From Comamonadaceae bacterium ALPHA2B (lineage in GTDB: Bacteria > Pseudomonadota > Gammaproteobacteria > Burkholderiales > Burkholderiaceae_C): 64,000 bases of DNA. The stretch's first letter is position 1. Each line of letters begins with the position of its first letter. The position numbers and the translations under genes are program-made. The stretch is from assembly GCA_005503065.1 (NCBI GenBank), contig SCOE01000002.1, positions 214,877-278,876 on the forward strand, written 5' to 3'. Under the pieces are notes generated by a model. That model ran no database searches and was not told the origin of the DNA. It saw only the letters and a program-made list of their open reading frames with translations. Shown one piece after another: positions 48,485 to 56,260 of the stretch.

Positions 48485-48976
48485 TCAGACGCGCAGGATG
48501 CGCTCGCCGCGGCCGATGCCGCTCGGGCCCGTGCGCACCGTCTCGAGGATGGCCGCGCGGTCGATGGCGTCGAGGAAGGCGTCGTTCTTGCCGTGGTCGC
48601 CGGTCAGCTCGATGGTGTAGCTCTTGTCGGTCACGTCGATGATGCGGCCGCGGAAGATGTCGGCCATGCGCTTCATCTCCTCGCGCTCCTTGCCCACGGC
48701 GCGCACCTTCACCATCATGAGCTCACGCTCGGTGTAGGCACCCTCGGTGAGGTCGACCACCTTCACGACCTCGATCAGTCGGTTCAGGTGCTTGGTGATC
48801 TGCTCGATCACGTCGTCCGAGCCGGTGGTCTGGACAGTCATGCGCGACAGGCTCGGGTCCTCGGTCGGCGCGACGGTCAGCGATTCGATGTTGTAGCCAC
48901 GGGCCGAGAACAGGCCCACCACGCGGGACAGTGCGCCGGGTTCGTTCTCCAGCAGCACGGCAATGATGTGTTTCAT
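48485..48976 (-). CDS. ilvN: acetolactate synthase small (regulatory) subunit
   Basis: A 163-residue protein. An N-terminal ACT domain (HIIAVLLENEPGALSRVVGLF, residues about 3-75) binds valine, and a C-terminal ALS_ss_C domain covers about 85-160. It activates and gives feedback inhibition to the catalytic subunit IlvB. Length and motifs match IlvH-type small subunits. Start ATG 48976. The gap to ilvB holds the 114-bp inverted repeat. Confidence 0.96.
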   Translation of the reverse strand: MKHIIAVLLENEPGALSRVVGLFSARGYNIESLTVAPTEDPSLSRMTVQTTGSDDVIEQITKHLNRLIEVVKVVDLTEGAYTERELMMVKVRAVGKEREEMKRMADIFRGRIIDVTDKSYTIELTGDHGKNDAFLDAIDRAAILETVRTGPSGIGRGERILRV

Positions 48977-49080
48977 GTCTTGACTGCGACTCCTCTTCTC
49001 GCCGCCCTCCCCCGTGCACGGCAATGCGCGGGCTTGGCGGGCAATAGATTCGTCGACGCTTAGGTTGGGAAATCGGGATC

Positions 49081-49194
49081 GGGCAGCCGAACGCAGAAGT
49101 CGCAAAGACTACGCAGAGGGCGCAAAAGGAAACCGGAAGCTCTTCTTCTCTGCGTCTTCTGCGAAACCTTTGCGCCCTTTGCGTTCCGCTGTCC
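49081..49194. repeat. 114-bp long inverted repeat, copy 2 (3' of ilvB)
   Basis: The same architecture and exactly the same length as the copy at 1599-1712: outer arms GGGCAGCCGAACGCAGA and (complement) GGACAGCGGAACGCAAA, with about 50-bp imperfectly paired arms built of CGCAGAGG/CGCAAAGG-type units. It ends 3 nt after the ilvB stop codon and precedes ilvN on the same transcript. Confidence 0.9.
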
Positions 49195-49197
49195 GCA

Positions 49198-50973
49198 TCA
49201 GAGGTCTTCCGACCCCAGCAGCATCTCCGTGATGCCCTTGCCGGCCTGCACCATCGGGAACACGTTCTCGGTGGGGTCGGTGCGGAAGTCCATGAACACG
49301 GTACGGTCCTTGAGCTTGCGCGCCTCGCGCAGCGCGGGCTCCACGTCCTGCGGGCGCTCGATCAGCATGCCGACGTGGCCATAGGCCTCGGCCAGCTTCA
49401 CGAAGTTGGGCAGCGCGTCCATGTAGCTGTGGCTGTAGCGGCCGGAGTACTCGATCTCCTGCCACTGACGCACCATGCCCAGGTAGCGGTTGTTGAGCGA
49501 GCAGATCTTGATCGGCGTGTTGTACTGCAGGCAGGTCGACAGCTCCTGGATGCACATCTGCACCGAGCCTTCGCCGGTGATGGTGAACACCTCGGCCTCC
49601 GGCTTGGCCAGCTTGATGCCCATCGCGTAGGGAATGCCCACGCCCATGGTGCCCAGACCACCGGAGTTGATCCAGCGGCGCGGTTCGTCGAAGCGGTAAT
49701 ACTGCGCGGCCCACATCTGGTGCTGACCGACGTCGGAGGTGATGTAGGTCTCCGTGTCCTTGGTCATGTTCCACAGCGTCTCGACCACGAACTGCGGTTT
49801 GATCACCTCGGTGTTGCCGCGGTCGTACTTGAGGCAGTCGCGGCTGCGCCAGGTCTCGATGGTCTTCCACCAGTCGGCCAACGCACCGGCGTCGGGCTTG
49901 GTGCTGCTCTCGCGGATCATCGAGATCAGCTCGGTCAGCACGTCCTTCACGTCGCCCACGATGGGCACGTCGACCTTCACGCGCTTGGAGATGCTCGACG
50001 GATCGATGTCGATGTGGATGATCTTGCGTTCGTTCTGCGCAAAGTGCTTCGGGTTGCCGATCACGCGGTCGTCGAAGCGCGCGCCCACCGCCAGCAGCAC
50101 GTCGCAGTTCTGCATCGCGTTGTTGGCCTCGATGGTGCCGTGCATGCCCAGCATGCCGAGGAACTTGCGGTCGCTCGCCGGGTAGGCACCCAGACCCATC
50201 AGCGTATTGGTGACCGGGTAGCCCAGCATGTCGACCAGGGTGCGAAGCTCGTTGGTCGCATTGCCAAGCAGCACACCGCCGCCGGTGTAGATGTAGGGGC
50301 GCCTGGCACTCAACAGCAACTGGAGCGCCTTGCGGATCTGGCCGCCGTGGCCCTTGCGAACCGGGTTGTACGAGCGCATCTCGATCTTGTCGGGATAGCC
50401 GGCGTACGGGGTCTTCTTGAAGGAGACGTCCTTCGGGATGTCCACCACCACCGGGCCGGGTCGGCCGCTGCGGGCGATGTGGAAAGCCTTCTTCATCGCC
50501 ATCGCCACATCCTTGACGTCCTTGACGAGGATGTTGTGCTTGACGATGGGACGGGTGATGCCCACGGTGTCGCATTCCTGGAAGGCGTCCAGGCCGATCG
50601 CCGGCGTGGGCACCTGCCCCGAGATGATCACCATCGGGATCGAATCCATGTACGCCGTGGCGATGCCCGTCACGGCGTTCGTGAGGCCCGGACCGGACGT
50701 GACGAGGGCCACGCCGACCTCGCCGGTGGCGCGGGCGTAGCCGTCTGCGGCATGGACGGCGGCCTGCTCGTGGCGGACCAGCACGTGCTGGATGGTGTCT
50801 TGCTTGTAGAGCGCGTCGTAGATGTAGAGCACGGCACCGCCGGGATAGCCCCAGATGTACTTCGTGCCTTCGGCCTGCAGTGCCTTGATCAGCACCTCGG
50901 CGCCCATGAGATCCTGGGTCTGGCTGCCGGTGACGGCGGCAGCGCTGGCGAGTTCCGCCTTGGAGATTTCCAT
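49198..50973 (-). CDS. ilvB: acetolactate synthase large (catalytic) subunit
   Basis: A 591-residue ThDP enzyme making acetolactate or acetohydroxybutyrate. The N-terminal pyrimidine-binding domain has GYPGGAVLYIYDAL and RHEQAAVHAADGYAR (catalytic Glu). The central domain has ARFDDRVIGN. The C-terminal ThDP motif reads GEGSVQMCIQEL...NN, with Glu in place of the more common Asp after Gly (GDGS). ATG 50973 is the usual family start. An in-frame ATG at 51069 would add 32 residues starting MVLVLSPD and is probably leader sequence. Confidence 0.95.
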   Translation of the reverse strand: MEISKAELASAAAVTGSQTQDLMGAEVLIKALQAEGTKYIWGYPGGAVLYIYDALYKQDTIQHVLVRHEQAAVHAADGYARATGEVGVALVTSGPGLTNAVTGIATAYMDSIPMVIISGQVPTPAIGLDAFQECDTVGITRPIVKHNILVKDVKDVAMAMKKAFHIARSGRPGPVVVDIPKDVSFKKTPYAGYPDKIEMRSYNPVRKGHGGQIRKALQLLLSARRPYIYTGGGVLLGNATNELRTLVDMLGYPVTNTLMGLGAYPASDRKFLGMLGMHGTIEANNAMQNCDVLLAVGARFDDRVIGNPKHFAQNERKIIHIDIDPSSISKRVKVDVPIVGDVKDVLTELISMIRESSTKPDAGALADWWKTIETWRSRDCLKYDRGNTEVIKPQFVVETLWNMTKDTETYITSDVGQHQMWAAQYYRFDEPRRWINSGGLGTMGVGIPYAMGIKLAKPEAEVFTITGEGSVQMCIQELSTCLQYNTPIKICSLNNRYLGMVRQWQEIEYSGRYSHSYMDALPNFVKLAEAYGHVGMLIERPQDVEPALREARKLKDRTVFMDFRTDPTENVFPMVQAGKGITEMLLGSEDL

Positions 50974-51124
50974 TTTGAGATGAACCTTTCGAGTTTTCGG
51001 GAACGAAAAACCTTGGGTGCCCCTTGCCAGCCCTTGTGGGACCGCGTCGGGACTTAGGACCAAAACCATGGGCGGACGAGGATGTTCCGCCGGGCAGTGA
51101 CCCGTTTGCCGTTTGACTTGCAGC

Positions 51125-51198
51125 CGGCGATTATGGCACCGCAACAGGCCACCCGAACGTGCTGGCGCACGAAAAAGGGGCCGGTGCCATAATCGCCG
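51125..51198. promoter_or_regulatory. 17-bp inverted repeat between divergent ilvB and sigma-factor genes
   Basis: A perfect inverted repeat, CGGCGATTATGGCACCG (51125-51141) and its complement (51182-51198), is separated by 40 bp. Each arm contains CATAAT, a -10-like hexamer, oriented outward: toward ilvB for the left arm and toward the sigma-factor gene for the right arm. The 289-bp gap between the two genes holds no other gene. It may be a pair of promoters sharing an operator. Confidence 0.6.
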
Positions 51199-51262
51199 CC
51201 GCCCAAAACAAGGCATCCTGCCGCCCCACCCCACCACGCGCCTTTCCCGCGCGGCCTCCCGC

Positions 51263-51832
51263 TTGGCATCCGAACAAGAACTCTCCGATTTCCTCAAGAG
51301 CGTCGAGAAACGGGCCTTCAAGCGCTCGATCTACCACGTGCGCGACGAGGAAGCCGCCCTGGACATCGTGCAGGACAGCATGATGAAGCTCGCGGAGCAC
51401 TACGGGGACAAGCCGGCCAACGAACTGCCGATGCTGTTCCAGCGCATCCTGTCGAACTGCACGCTGGACTGGTTCCGCCGCCAGAAGACGCGACGGGCGT
51501 TGTTTTCCAACCTCAGCGACTTCGAGAGCGCCGACGACGAGGGGGGCGATTTCGACCTGCTGGAGAACCTCGCCTCCGATCCGGATACGCGGGAGACCGA
51601 AAGCGCCGAAGACACCACCCGCCGGGCACAGATCTTCCATGAGATCGAAGAGCAGATCGCGGCCCTCCCGGCCCGTCAACGCGAGGCTTTTCTGATGCGT
51701 TACTGGGAAGAAATGGACGTTTCCGAGACGGCTGCCGCCATGGGGTGCTCCGAAGGCAGCGTCAAGACGCACTGTTCGCGGGCCGTCCATGCCTTGAGCA
51801 AAGCCCTCAAGGCCAGGGGAATCCAGCTATGA
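51263..51832 (+). CDS. ECF-type RNA polymerase sigma factor
   Basis: A 189-residue sigma70-family factor of ECF size. Region 2 runs from about residue 12 to 75 (FKRSIYHVRDEEAALDIVQDSMMKLAEHY; LDWFRRQKTRR at the end). An acidic linker of about 40 residues (ESADDEGGDFDLLENLASD) is followed by region 4 (ALPARQREAFLMRYWEEMDVSETAAAMGCSEGSVKTH). The start is TTG 51263, giving MASEQELSDF; upstream codons are not supported. It overlaps the next gene by ATGA, the usual sigma/anti-sigma layout. An inverted repeat lies just upstream. Target regulon unknown. Confidence 0.9.
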   Translation: MASEQELSDFLKSVEKRAFKRSIYHVRDEEAALDIVQDSMMKLAEHYGDKPANELPMLFQRILSNCTLDWFRRQKTRRALFSNLSDFESADDEGGDFDLLENLASDPDTRETESAEDTTRRAQIFHEIEEQIAALPARQREAFLMRYWEEMDVSETAAAMGCSEGSVKTHCSRAVHALSKALKARGIQL

Positions 51833-52266
51833 CCACGACTTCGAACGCCACCGCCAACGCTCAGCAGGAGCGCTTCGGCCGCGCCGTGGCTGCCCGCCTG
51901 TCGGCCGGCAGCCACGACCTGCCCCACGACATTGCCGAACGGCTGCGCGCCGGCCGCATGCAGGCGCTCGCGCGGCGCAAGGTGGTGCAGGTCCGCACGG
52001 TGCCTGCGGGCGGAGTGGTCGGCGTGTCCGGGGGCGCTGCCGTGCTCGGCGGCGGAGATGGCGGCTGGTGGACCCGCGTGGCCAGCGTGCTGCCACTGGT
52101 GGCACTGGTCGCTGGCCTGGTCGCCATCTCGGTCTGGCAGGACGAGGACCGCACGGCCGAGGTCGCTGACGTCGACGCCGCCCTGCTCACCGACGAGTTG
52201 CCGCCTGCCGCCTACACCGACCCCGGCTTCGCACAGTTCCTCAAGCGCGAAGCCTCGTCCCGCTGA
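51829..52266 (+). CDS. DUF3619 single-pass membrane protein, candidate anti-sigma factor
   Basis: A 145-residue protein. A cytoplasmic N-terminal part covers about residues 1-75 (ERFGRAVAARLSAGSHDLPHDIAERLRAGRMQALARRK). One transmembrane helix at about 82-104 and a periplasmic tail of about 40 residues (YTDPGFAQFLKREASSR) follow. This matches DUF3619, a family of unknown function. The 4-nt overlap with the sigma gene and the topology are those of membrane anti-sigma factors, but no known anti-sigma domain (ZAS, RseA) is recognisable. Role inferred from context only. Confidence 0.8.
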   Translation: MTTTSNATANAQQERFGRAVAARLSAGSHDLPHDIAERLRAGRMQALARRKVVQVRTVPAGGVVGVSGGAAVLGGGDGGWWTRVASVLPLVALVAGLVAISVWQDEDRTAEVADVDAALLTDELPPAAYTDPGFAQFLKREASSR

Positions 52267-52299
52267 CGCGCCGTCGCAACACCCGCCTTCCCGCCTCCA

Positions 52300-53145
52300 A
52301 TGCTCTTCCCGTCCGTCACCCCCCGTGAGCCAGGCCCCACCCGGGGGCTGCTCGCCATCGCGGTGCGCGCGGCCGGGGCGCTCGGCGCCATGGCGCTGGC
52401 GGTGGGCGGATTGATCACGCTCGACGCACAGGCGCAAGCCCAGCCACCGCGGGCGACGCCTGAAGCCGATGCACGCGCGCCGCTGAGCAGCGCCACGAGC
52501 GCGGCAAAGGCGGCCACGCCCAGCCCGAAATCGCGTCCGGCACCCGCCAAGCCGCTCTGGACGGACCTGACCGCCGAGCAGCAGGCCGCCTTGCGTCCGC
52601 TCGCGCAGCACTGGAACGGGCTGAGCGAAGCACACAAGCGCAAGTGGCTGGCGCTTTCGCGCAACTACGGCAAGCTCAGTGTCGATGAGCGGGCCACCCT
52701 GCACGGCCGCATGGCCGAATGGGCCGGCCTGAGCGCACGCGACCGGGCCCAGGCGCGGCTGAACTTCGCCGAGGTCAAGCGCCTTGCGCCCGCCGACGAG
52801 CGCAAGGCCAAGTGGGAGGCCTACCAGGCGCTCAGCGAGGAAGAGCGCCGCAAACTCGCGGCCAGCGCGGCAGCAGTGCCGACCACCGCGGCGCTGCCCC
52901 TGCGCCCGGTGCCGGAGCGCAAGCTGGCGCCCATTCCCGAAAGTGCGCTCGGCCAGGGCCATGGCGGCCCGCGCATCCAGCTCGCACCGCCCCGCACCGA
53001 GACGCCGATGCTGGCGCCCGTGCCGCCTTCGGCCGAGGCGATGTACCCGCAGCCCGGCGCGGCCCCGGCCGCAGCCTCCGCGAGCCCCGTGCCTACGGTC
53101 GCCGCTCCGGGCGCGGCATCCGATCCCGCGCCCGCGGCGCAGTGA
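52300..53145 (+). CDS. DUF3106 secreted protein
   Basis: A 281-residue protein. An N-terminal membrane or signal segment at about residues 17-47 ends AQAQA. A DUF3106 domain covers about 85-190, made of repeated W-x-L-(S/T)-x2-(E/Q)-(Q/R) units (LWTDLTAEQQAALRPLAQHW; KWEAYQALSEEERRKLAAS). The C-terminal 90 residues are Pro/Ala-rich and disordered. Found next to the sigma/DUF3619 pair, 33 nt downstream, so likely one operon. DUF3106 has no known function; the helical repeats suggest a periplasmic binding or sensor protein, which is inference. Confidence 0.8.
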   Translation: MLFPSVTPREPGPTRGLLAIAVRAAGALGAMALAVGGLITLDAQAQAQPPRATPEADARAPLSSATSAAKAATPSPKSRPAPAKPLWTDLTAEQQAALRPLAQHWNGLSEAHKRKWLALSRNYGKLSVDERATLHGRMAEWAGLSARDRAQARLNFAEVKRLAPADERKAKWEAYQALSEEERRKLAASAAAVPTTAALPLRPVPERKLAPIPESALGQGHGGPRIQLAPPRTETPMLAPVPPSAEAMYPQPGAAPAAASASPVPTVAAPGAASDPAPAAQ

Positions 53146-53170
53146 CCCCCCGGTGCGGGACAATGCGGGC

Positions 53171-53746
53171 ATGCCCCCGCAGTCGACTTCGCCTCCGTCT
53201 TCCATGCCCAATATGGCTGCAGCACCCGCCGACAGGGCGCCGGCAGCTACAGAATTGATAGCACCCGGCCTCTGGCGCCGCATGGCCTGCTGGCTCTACG
53301 AAGGCATGCTGATGTTCGCCGTGGTGTTCGTGGCCGGCTGGCTGTTCAGCACGCTGGGCCAGATGCGCGACGCCATGGACGCGCGCCGCCACCTGCTGCA
53401 GGCCTTCCTGTTCGTGGTCTTCGGCATCTACTTCACCTGGTTCTGGTCACGCGGCCAGACACTCGCCATGAAGACCTGGGGCCTGCGAGTGGTCGACCGC
53501 CACGGCGCGCCCGTCACGCAACTGCGCGCGCTCGGCCGCTACCTGCTCAGCTGGATCTGGTTCCTCCCGCCGCTGGCCGCGTTGTCGCTGCTGCCCTTCA
53601 AGGTTTCGGGCGGCGAGTCGGTCGTCCTGATCGCCGGCTGGGTCATCGTCTGGGCGCTGCTGGCCCGCTTCCACCCGCAACGCCAGTTCTGGCATGACGC
53701 CTGGGCCGGCACGCGCCTCGTCGCGTCCAAGCCCTTGAGCCGATGA
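53171..53746 (+). CDS. RDD-family membrane protein
   Basis: A 191-residue protein. The first 35 residues are Pro/Ala/Ser-rich, and residues about 13-31 are encoded by a 55-bp repeat in reverse orientation. The RDD domain follows (GLWRRMACWLYEGMLMF; the family's Arg-Asp-Asp is relaxed), with three hydrophobic segments at about 40-62, 75-93 and 140-165, and a final HDAWAGTRLV motif. RDD proteins have been linked to ion transport, but function here is unknown. It overlaps dgkA by 4 nt. Confidence 0.82.
   Translation: MPPQSTSPPSSMPNMAAAPADRAPAATELIAPGLWRRMACWLYEGMLMFAVVFVAGWLFSTLGQMRDAMDARRHLLQAFLFVVFGIYFTWFWSRGQTLAMKTWGLRVVDRHGAPVTQLRALGRYLLSWIWFLPPLAALSLLPFKVSGGESVVLIAGWVIVWALLARFHPQRQFWHDAWAGTRLVASKPLSR
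53208..53262 (-). repeat. 55-bp composite repeat, inside the RDD gene
   Basis: On the minus strand: core GCTATCAATTCTGTAGC (53262-53246), 18-bp spacer, tail GGGTGCTGCAGCCATATTGG. It encodes part of the disordered N-terminus on the plus strand. Confidence 0.75.
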
Positions 53747-54150
53747 GCACCACCCCCACGGATCCTGCCCTCGTCAACCCGCAGAAGACGCGCAAGGGCC
53801 TGAACCGGCTCTGGCACGCCACCGGCTACTCGCTCAACGGCCTGCGCGCCGGCTGGGGCGAGGCCGCCTTCCGTATGGAAGCGACCCTGGCCGTCGTGTT
53901 GGTGCCGCTGGCCTTCTGGCTCGGGCGCGGCTGGGTGGAGGTCGCCCTGCTGGTGGGCAGCGTGGTGATCGTGATGGTCGTGGAACTGCTCAACACCGCC
54001 GTCGAGGCCGCCATCGACCGCATCGGCCCCGAATGGCACGACCTGTCCAAGCGCGCCAAGGACATGGGCAGCGCCGCCGTGCTGCTGGCGAGCCTGCTGG
54101 CCGGCGGCATCTGGCTGGCCGCGCTCTGGCAACGCTTCTTCGTCGCCTGA
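53743..54150 (+). CDS. dgkA: diacylglycerol kinase
   Basis: A 135-residue integral membrane kinase that phosphorylates diacylglycerol to phosphatidic acid, recycling lipid released by periplasmic glucan synthesis. Family motifs are RLWHATGYSLNGLRAGWGEAAFRME and VVELLNTAVEAAID(R), with the catalytic Glu in ELLNTAVE. Three transmembrane helices; a short N-terminal extension precedes the domain. ATG overlaps the RDD stop (ATGA). Confidence 0.93.
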   Translation: MSTTPTDPALVNPQKTRKGLNRLWHATGYSLNGLRAGWGEAAFRMEATLAVVLVPLAFWLGRGWVEVALLVGSVVIVMVVELLNTAVEAAIDRIGPEWHDLSKRAKDMGSAAVLLASLLAGGIWLAALWQRFFVA

Positions 54151-54180
54151 CGGTCACGGCCGGGCGGCATCCTTCTTCGC

Positions 54181-54780
54181 ATGACGAATTCCTCTCCCTC
54201 TTTTTCCCTGTGCGTCTACTGCGGCTCGCGCCCCGGCGAAGGCGCCGCTTACCTTGATGCGGCGACCGCCGTCGGCCAGTGGATCGGCCAGCAGGGCGGC
54301 CAGTTGGTGTACGGCGGCGGCCGCACCGGCCTGATGGGCACGGTGGCGGAGGCCACGCGCCTGGCCGGCGGCCGCGTGGTCGGCATCATCCCCAAGGCGC
54401 TGGTCGACAAGGAACTGGCCAACACGCTGTGCGACGAGCTGCATGTGGTCGACACCATGCACGAGCGCAAGGCCATGATGGGCGCGCGCGCCGACGCCTT
54501 CGTGGCGTTGGCCGGCGGCATCGGCACCTTCGAGGAACTGTTCGAGATCTGGACTTGGCGCCAGCTGGGCTACCACGACAAGCCCACCGGCATCCTCAAC
54601 ACCGCCGGCTATTACGACGGGCTGCTGCACTTCCTCGGCCAGTGCGTACGCGAGGGCTTCATGGGGGACTGGCAGATGAATCTGGTGCGCACCGGCACCG
54701 AGCCCGTGGACCTGCTGCAGGCGCTGCGCGACGAGGCAAGCCGCCACCCGCGGGACGACCGCCTGGCCCAGGTGCTCTGA
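54181..54780 (+). CDS. LOG-family nucleotide phosphoribohydrolase
   Basis: A 199-residue Rossmann-like protein of the LOG / TIGR00730 family. LVYGGGRTGLMG and the active-site stretch ALAGGIGTFEELFE (Glu catalytic; PGGxGTxxE motif with Ala for Pro) are present. LOG enzymes release bases such as cytokinins from nucleoside 5'-monophosphates; in bacteria AMP or other nucleotides may be the natural substrate. It is 30 nt after dgkA and ends the plus-strand run. It converges on the PII gene with no clear terminator. Confidence 0.9.
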   Translation: MTNSSPSFSLCVYCGSRPGEGAAYLDAATAVGQWIGQQGGQLVYGGGRTGLMGTVAEATRLAGGRVVGIIPKALVDKELANTLCDELHVVDTMHERKAMMGARADAFVALAGGIGTFEELFEIWTWRQLGYHDKPTGILNTAGYYDGLLHFLGQCVREGFMGDWQMNLVRTGTEPVDLLQALRDEASRHPRDDRLAQVL

Positions 54781-54803
54781 GCCGGCTCGTCGCCCCAAGG
54801 AGC

Positions 54804-55232
<429 letters not shown>

Positions 55233-55303
55233 CTATCGCGCCACGGCCGTCGCATGACCGCTGCCGCACGCGGGCGCGGCGCCGCTGGTACGCTCGGCCG
55301 CTG

Positions 55304-56260
55304 ATGCGATCCCCTTCCCCGGCCGCCCCGCGGCCGCCCCTGCTGGCGCTCTACCGGTGGTTCAACGGCCAGGCCTGGCTGCTGCTGGTCTTCACCACCC
55401 TGATCTGGGGCTGCAACGCCGTCGCGGCGCGCCTGGCGGTGGGCGAGATCTCGCCCATGATGCTGACCACCGCGCGCTGGTCGATCTGCTGCGTGGCGCT
55501 GTATTTCACGTCACGCCGCGAGATTGCCGCGCACTGGCGCACGCTGCGCCCCCACTGGCGCTACCTCGCCGTCATGGGCACGGCCGGCTTCGCGGCCTTC
55601 AACGCCCTGTTCTACGCCGCCGCGCACCACACCACGGCGATCAACCTTGCGATCATCCAGGGCACCATCCCCGTGTTGGTGCTGCTGGGCGGCGTGCTCT
55701 TCCTGCAGCTGCGGGTGACCGCGCTCCAGATGCTGGGCGTGGCCGTCACGCTGGCGGGCATCGTCGTCGTCGCCTCGCGCGGGCAGCTGGCGGTGCTCAC
55801 CGGGCTGGCCTTCAACGAGGGCGACGTCTGGATGGTGATCGCGTCGGTGCTCTACGCGGGCTACATGCTGGGACTGCGCCGCCGGCCCGCGGTGCCGCCG
55901 ATCGTCTTCTTCGCCGCGGTGGCGGCCGTGGCGGCGATCGCCTCGCTGCCGCTGCTGGCCGCGGAAGTCGCGACCGGCCAGTTCTTCGCGCCGACGCCCA
56001 AGGGCTGGCTGCTGATGCTCTTCGTCGGGCTGCTGCCCTCCTTCGTCTCGCAGGTCACCTTCATCCAGGCCGTGTCGCTGATCGGTCCGGCGCGCGCGGG
56101 GGTGTTCCTCAATCTCACGCCGGTGTTCGGGCCGCTGCTCGCGGTGCTGATCCTGGGCGAGCCGCTGGCCCTCTTCCACGCCGTCGCGCTGGCGCTGGTG
56201 CTCGGCGGCATCTGGATCGCCGAACAGCTGGGCGCGCCGAAGACCGCGAGGGCCTCATGA
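55304..56260 (+). CDS. EamA/DMT-family transporter
   Basis: A 318-residue inner-membrane protein with ten predicted transmembrane helices in two EamA repeats (about residues 25-155 and 165-305). LIWGCNAVAARLAVGEISPMMLTTARW is typical of the first repeat, and FLNLTPVFGPLLAVLILGEPLALFHA of the second. The family exports or imports small metabolites (amino acids, purines, drugs); the substrate is not predictable. ATGA overlap with the FemAB-like gene suggests co-expression. Confidence 0.9.
   Translation: MRSPSPAAPRPPLLALYRWFNGQAWLLLVFTTLIWGCNAVAARLAVGEISPMMLTTARWSICCVALYFTSRREIAAHWRTLRPHWRYLAVMGTAGFAAFNALFYAAAHHTTAINLAIIQGTIPVLVLLGGVLFLQLRVTALQMLGVAVTLAGIVVVASRGQLAVLTGLAFNEGDVWMVIASVLYAGYMLGLRRRPAVPPIVFFAAVAAVAAIASLPLLAAEVATGQFFAPTPKGWLLMLFVGLLPSFVSQVTFIQAVSLIGPARAGVFLNLTPVFGPLLAVLILGEPLALFHAVALALVLGGIWIAEQLGAPKTARAS

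Noticed and set aside
49198..51321. ilvB starting far upstream, giving a roughly 700-residue protein
   Set aside because: The normal acetolactate synthase N-terminus is at 50973. The upstream frame is the leader and promoter region, with no Shine-Dalgarno at the earlier starts.
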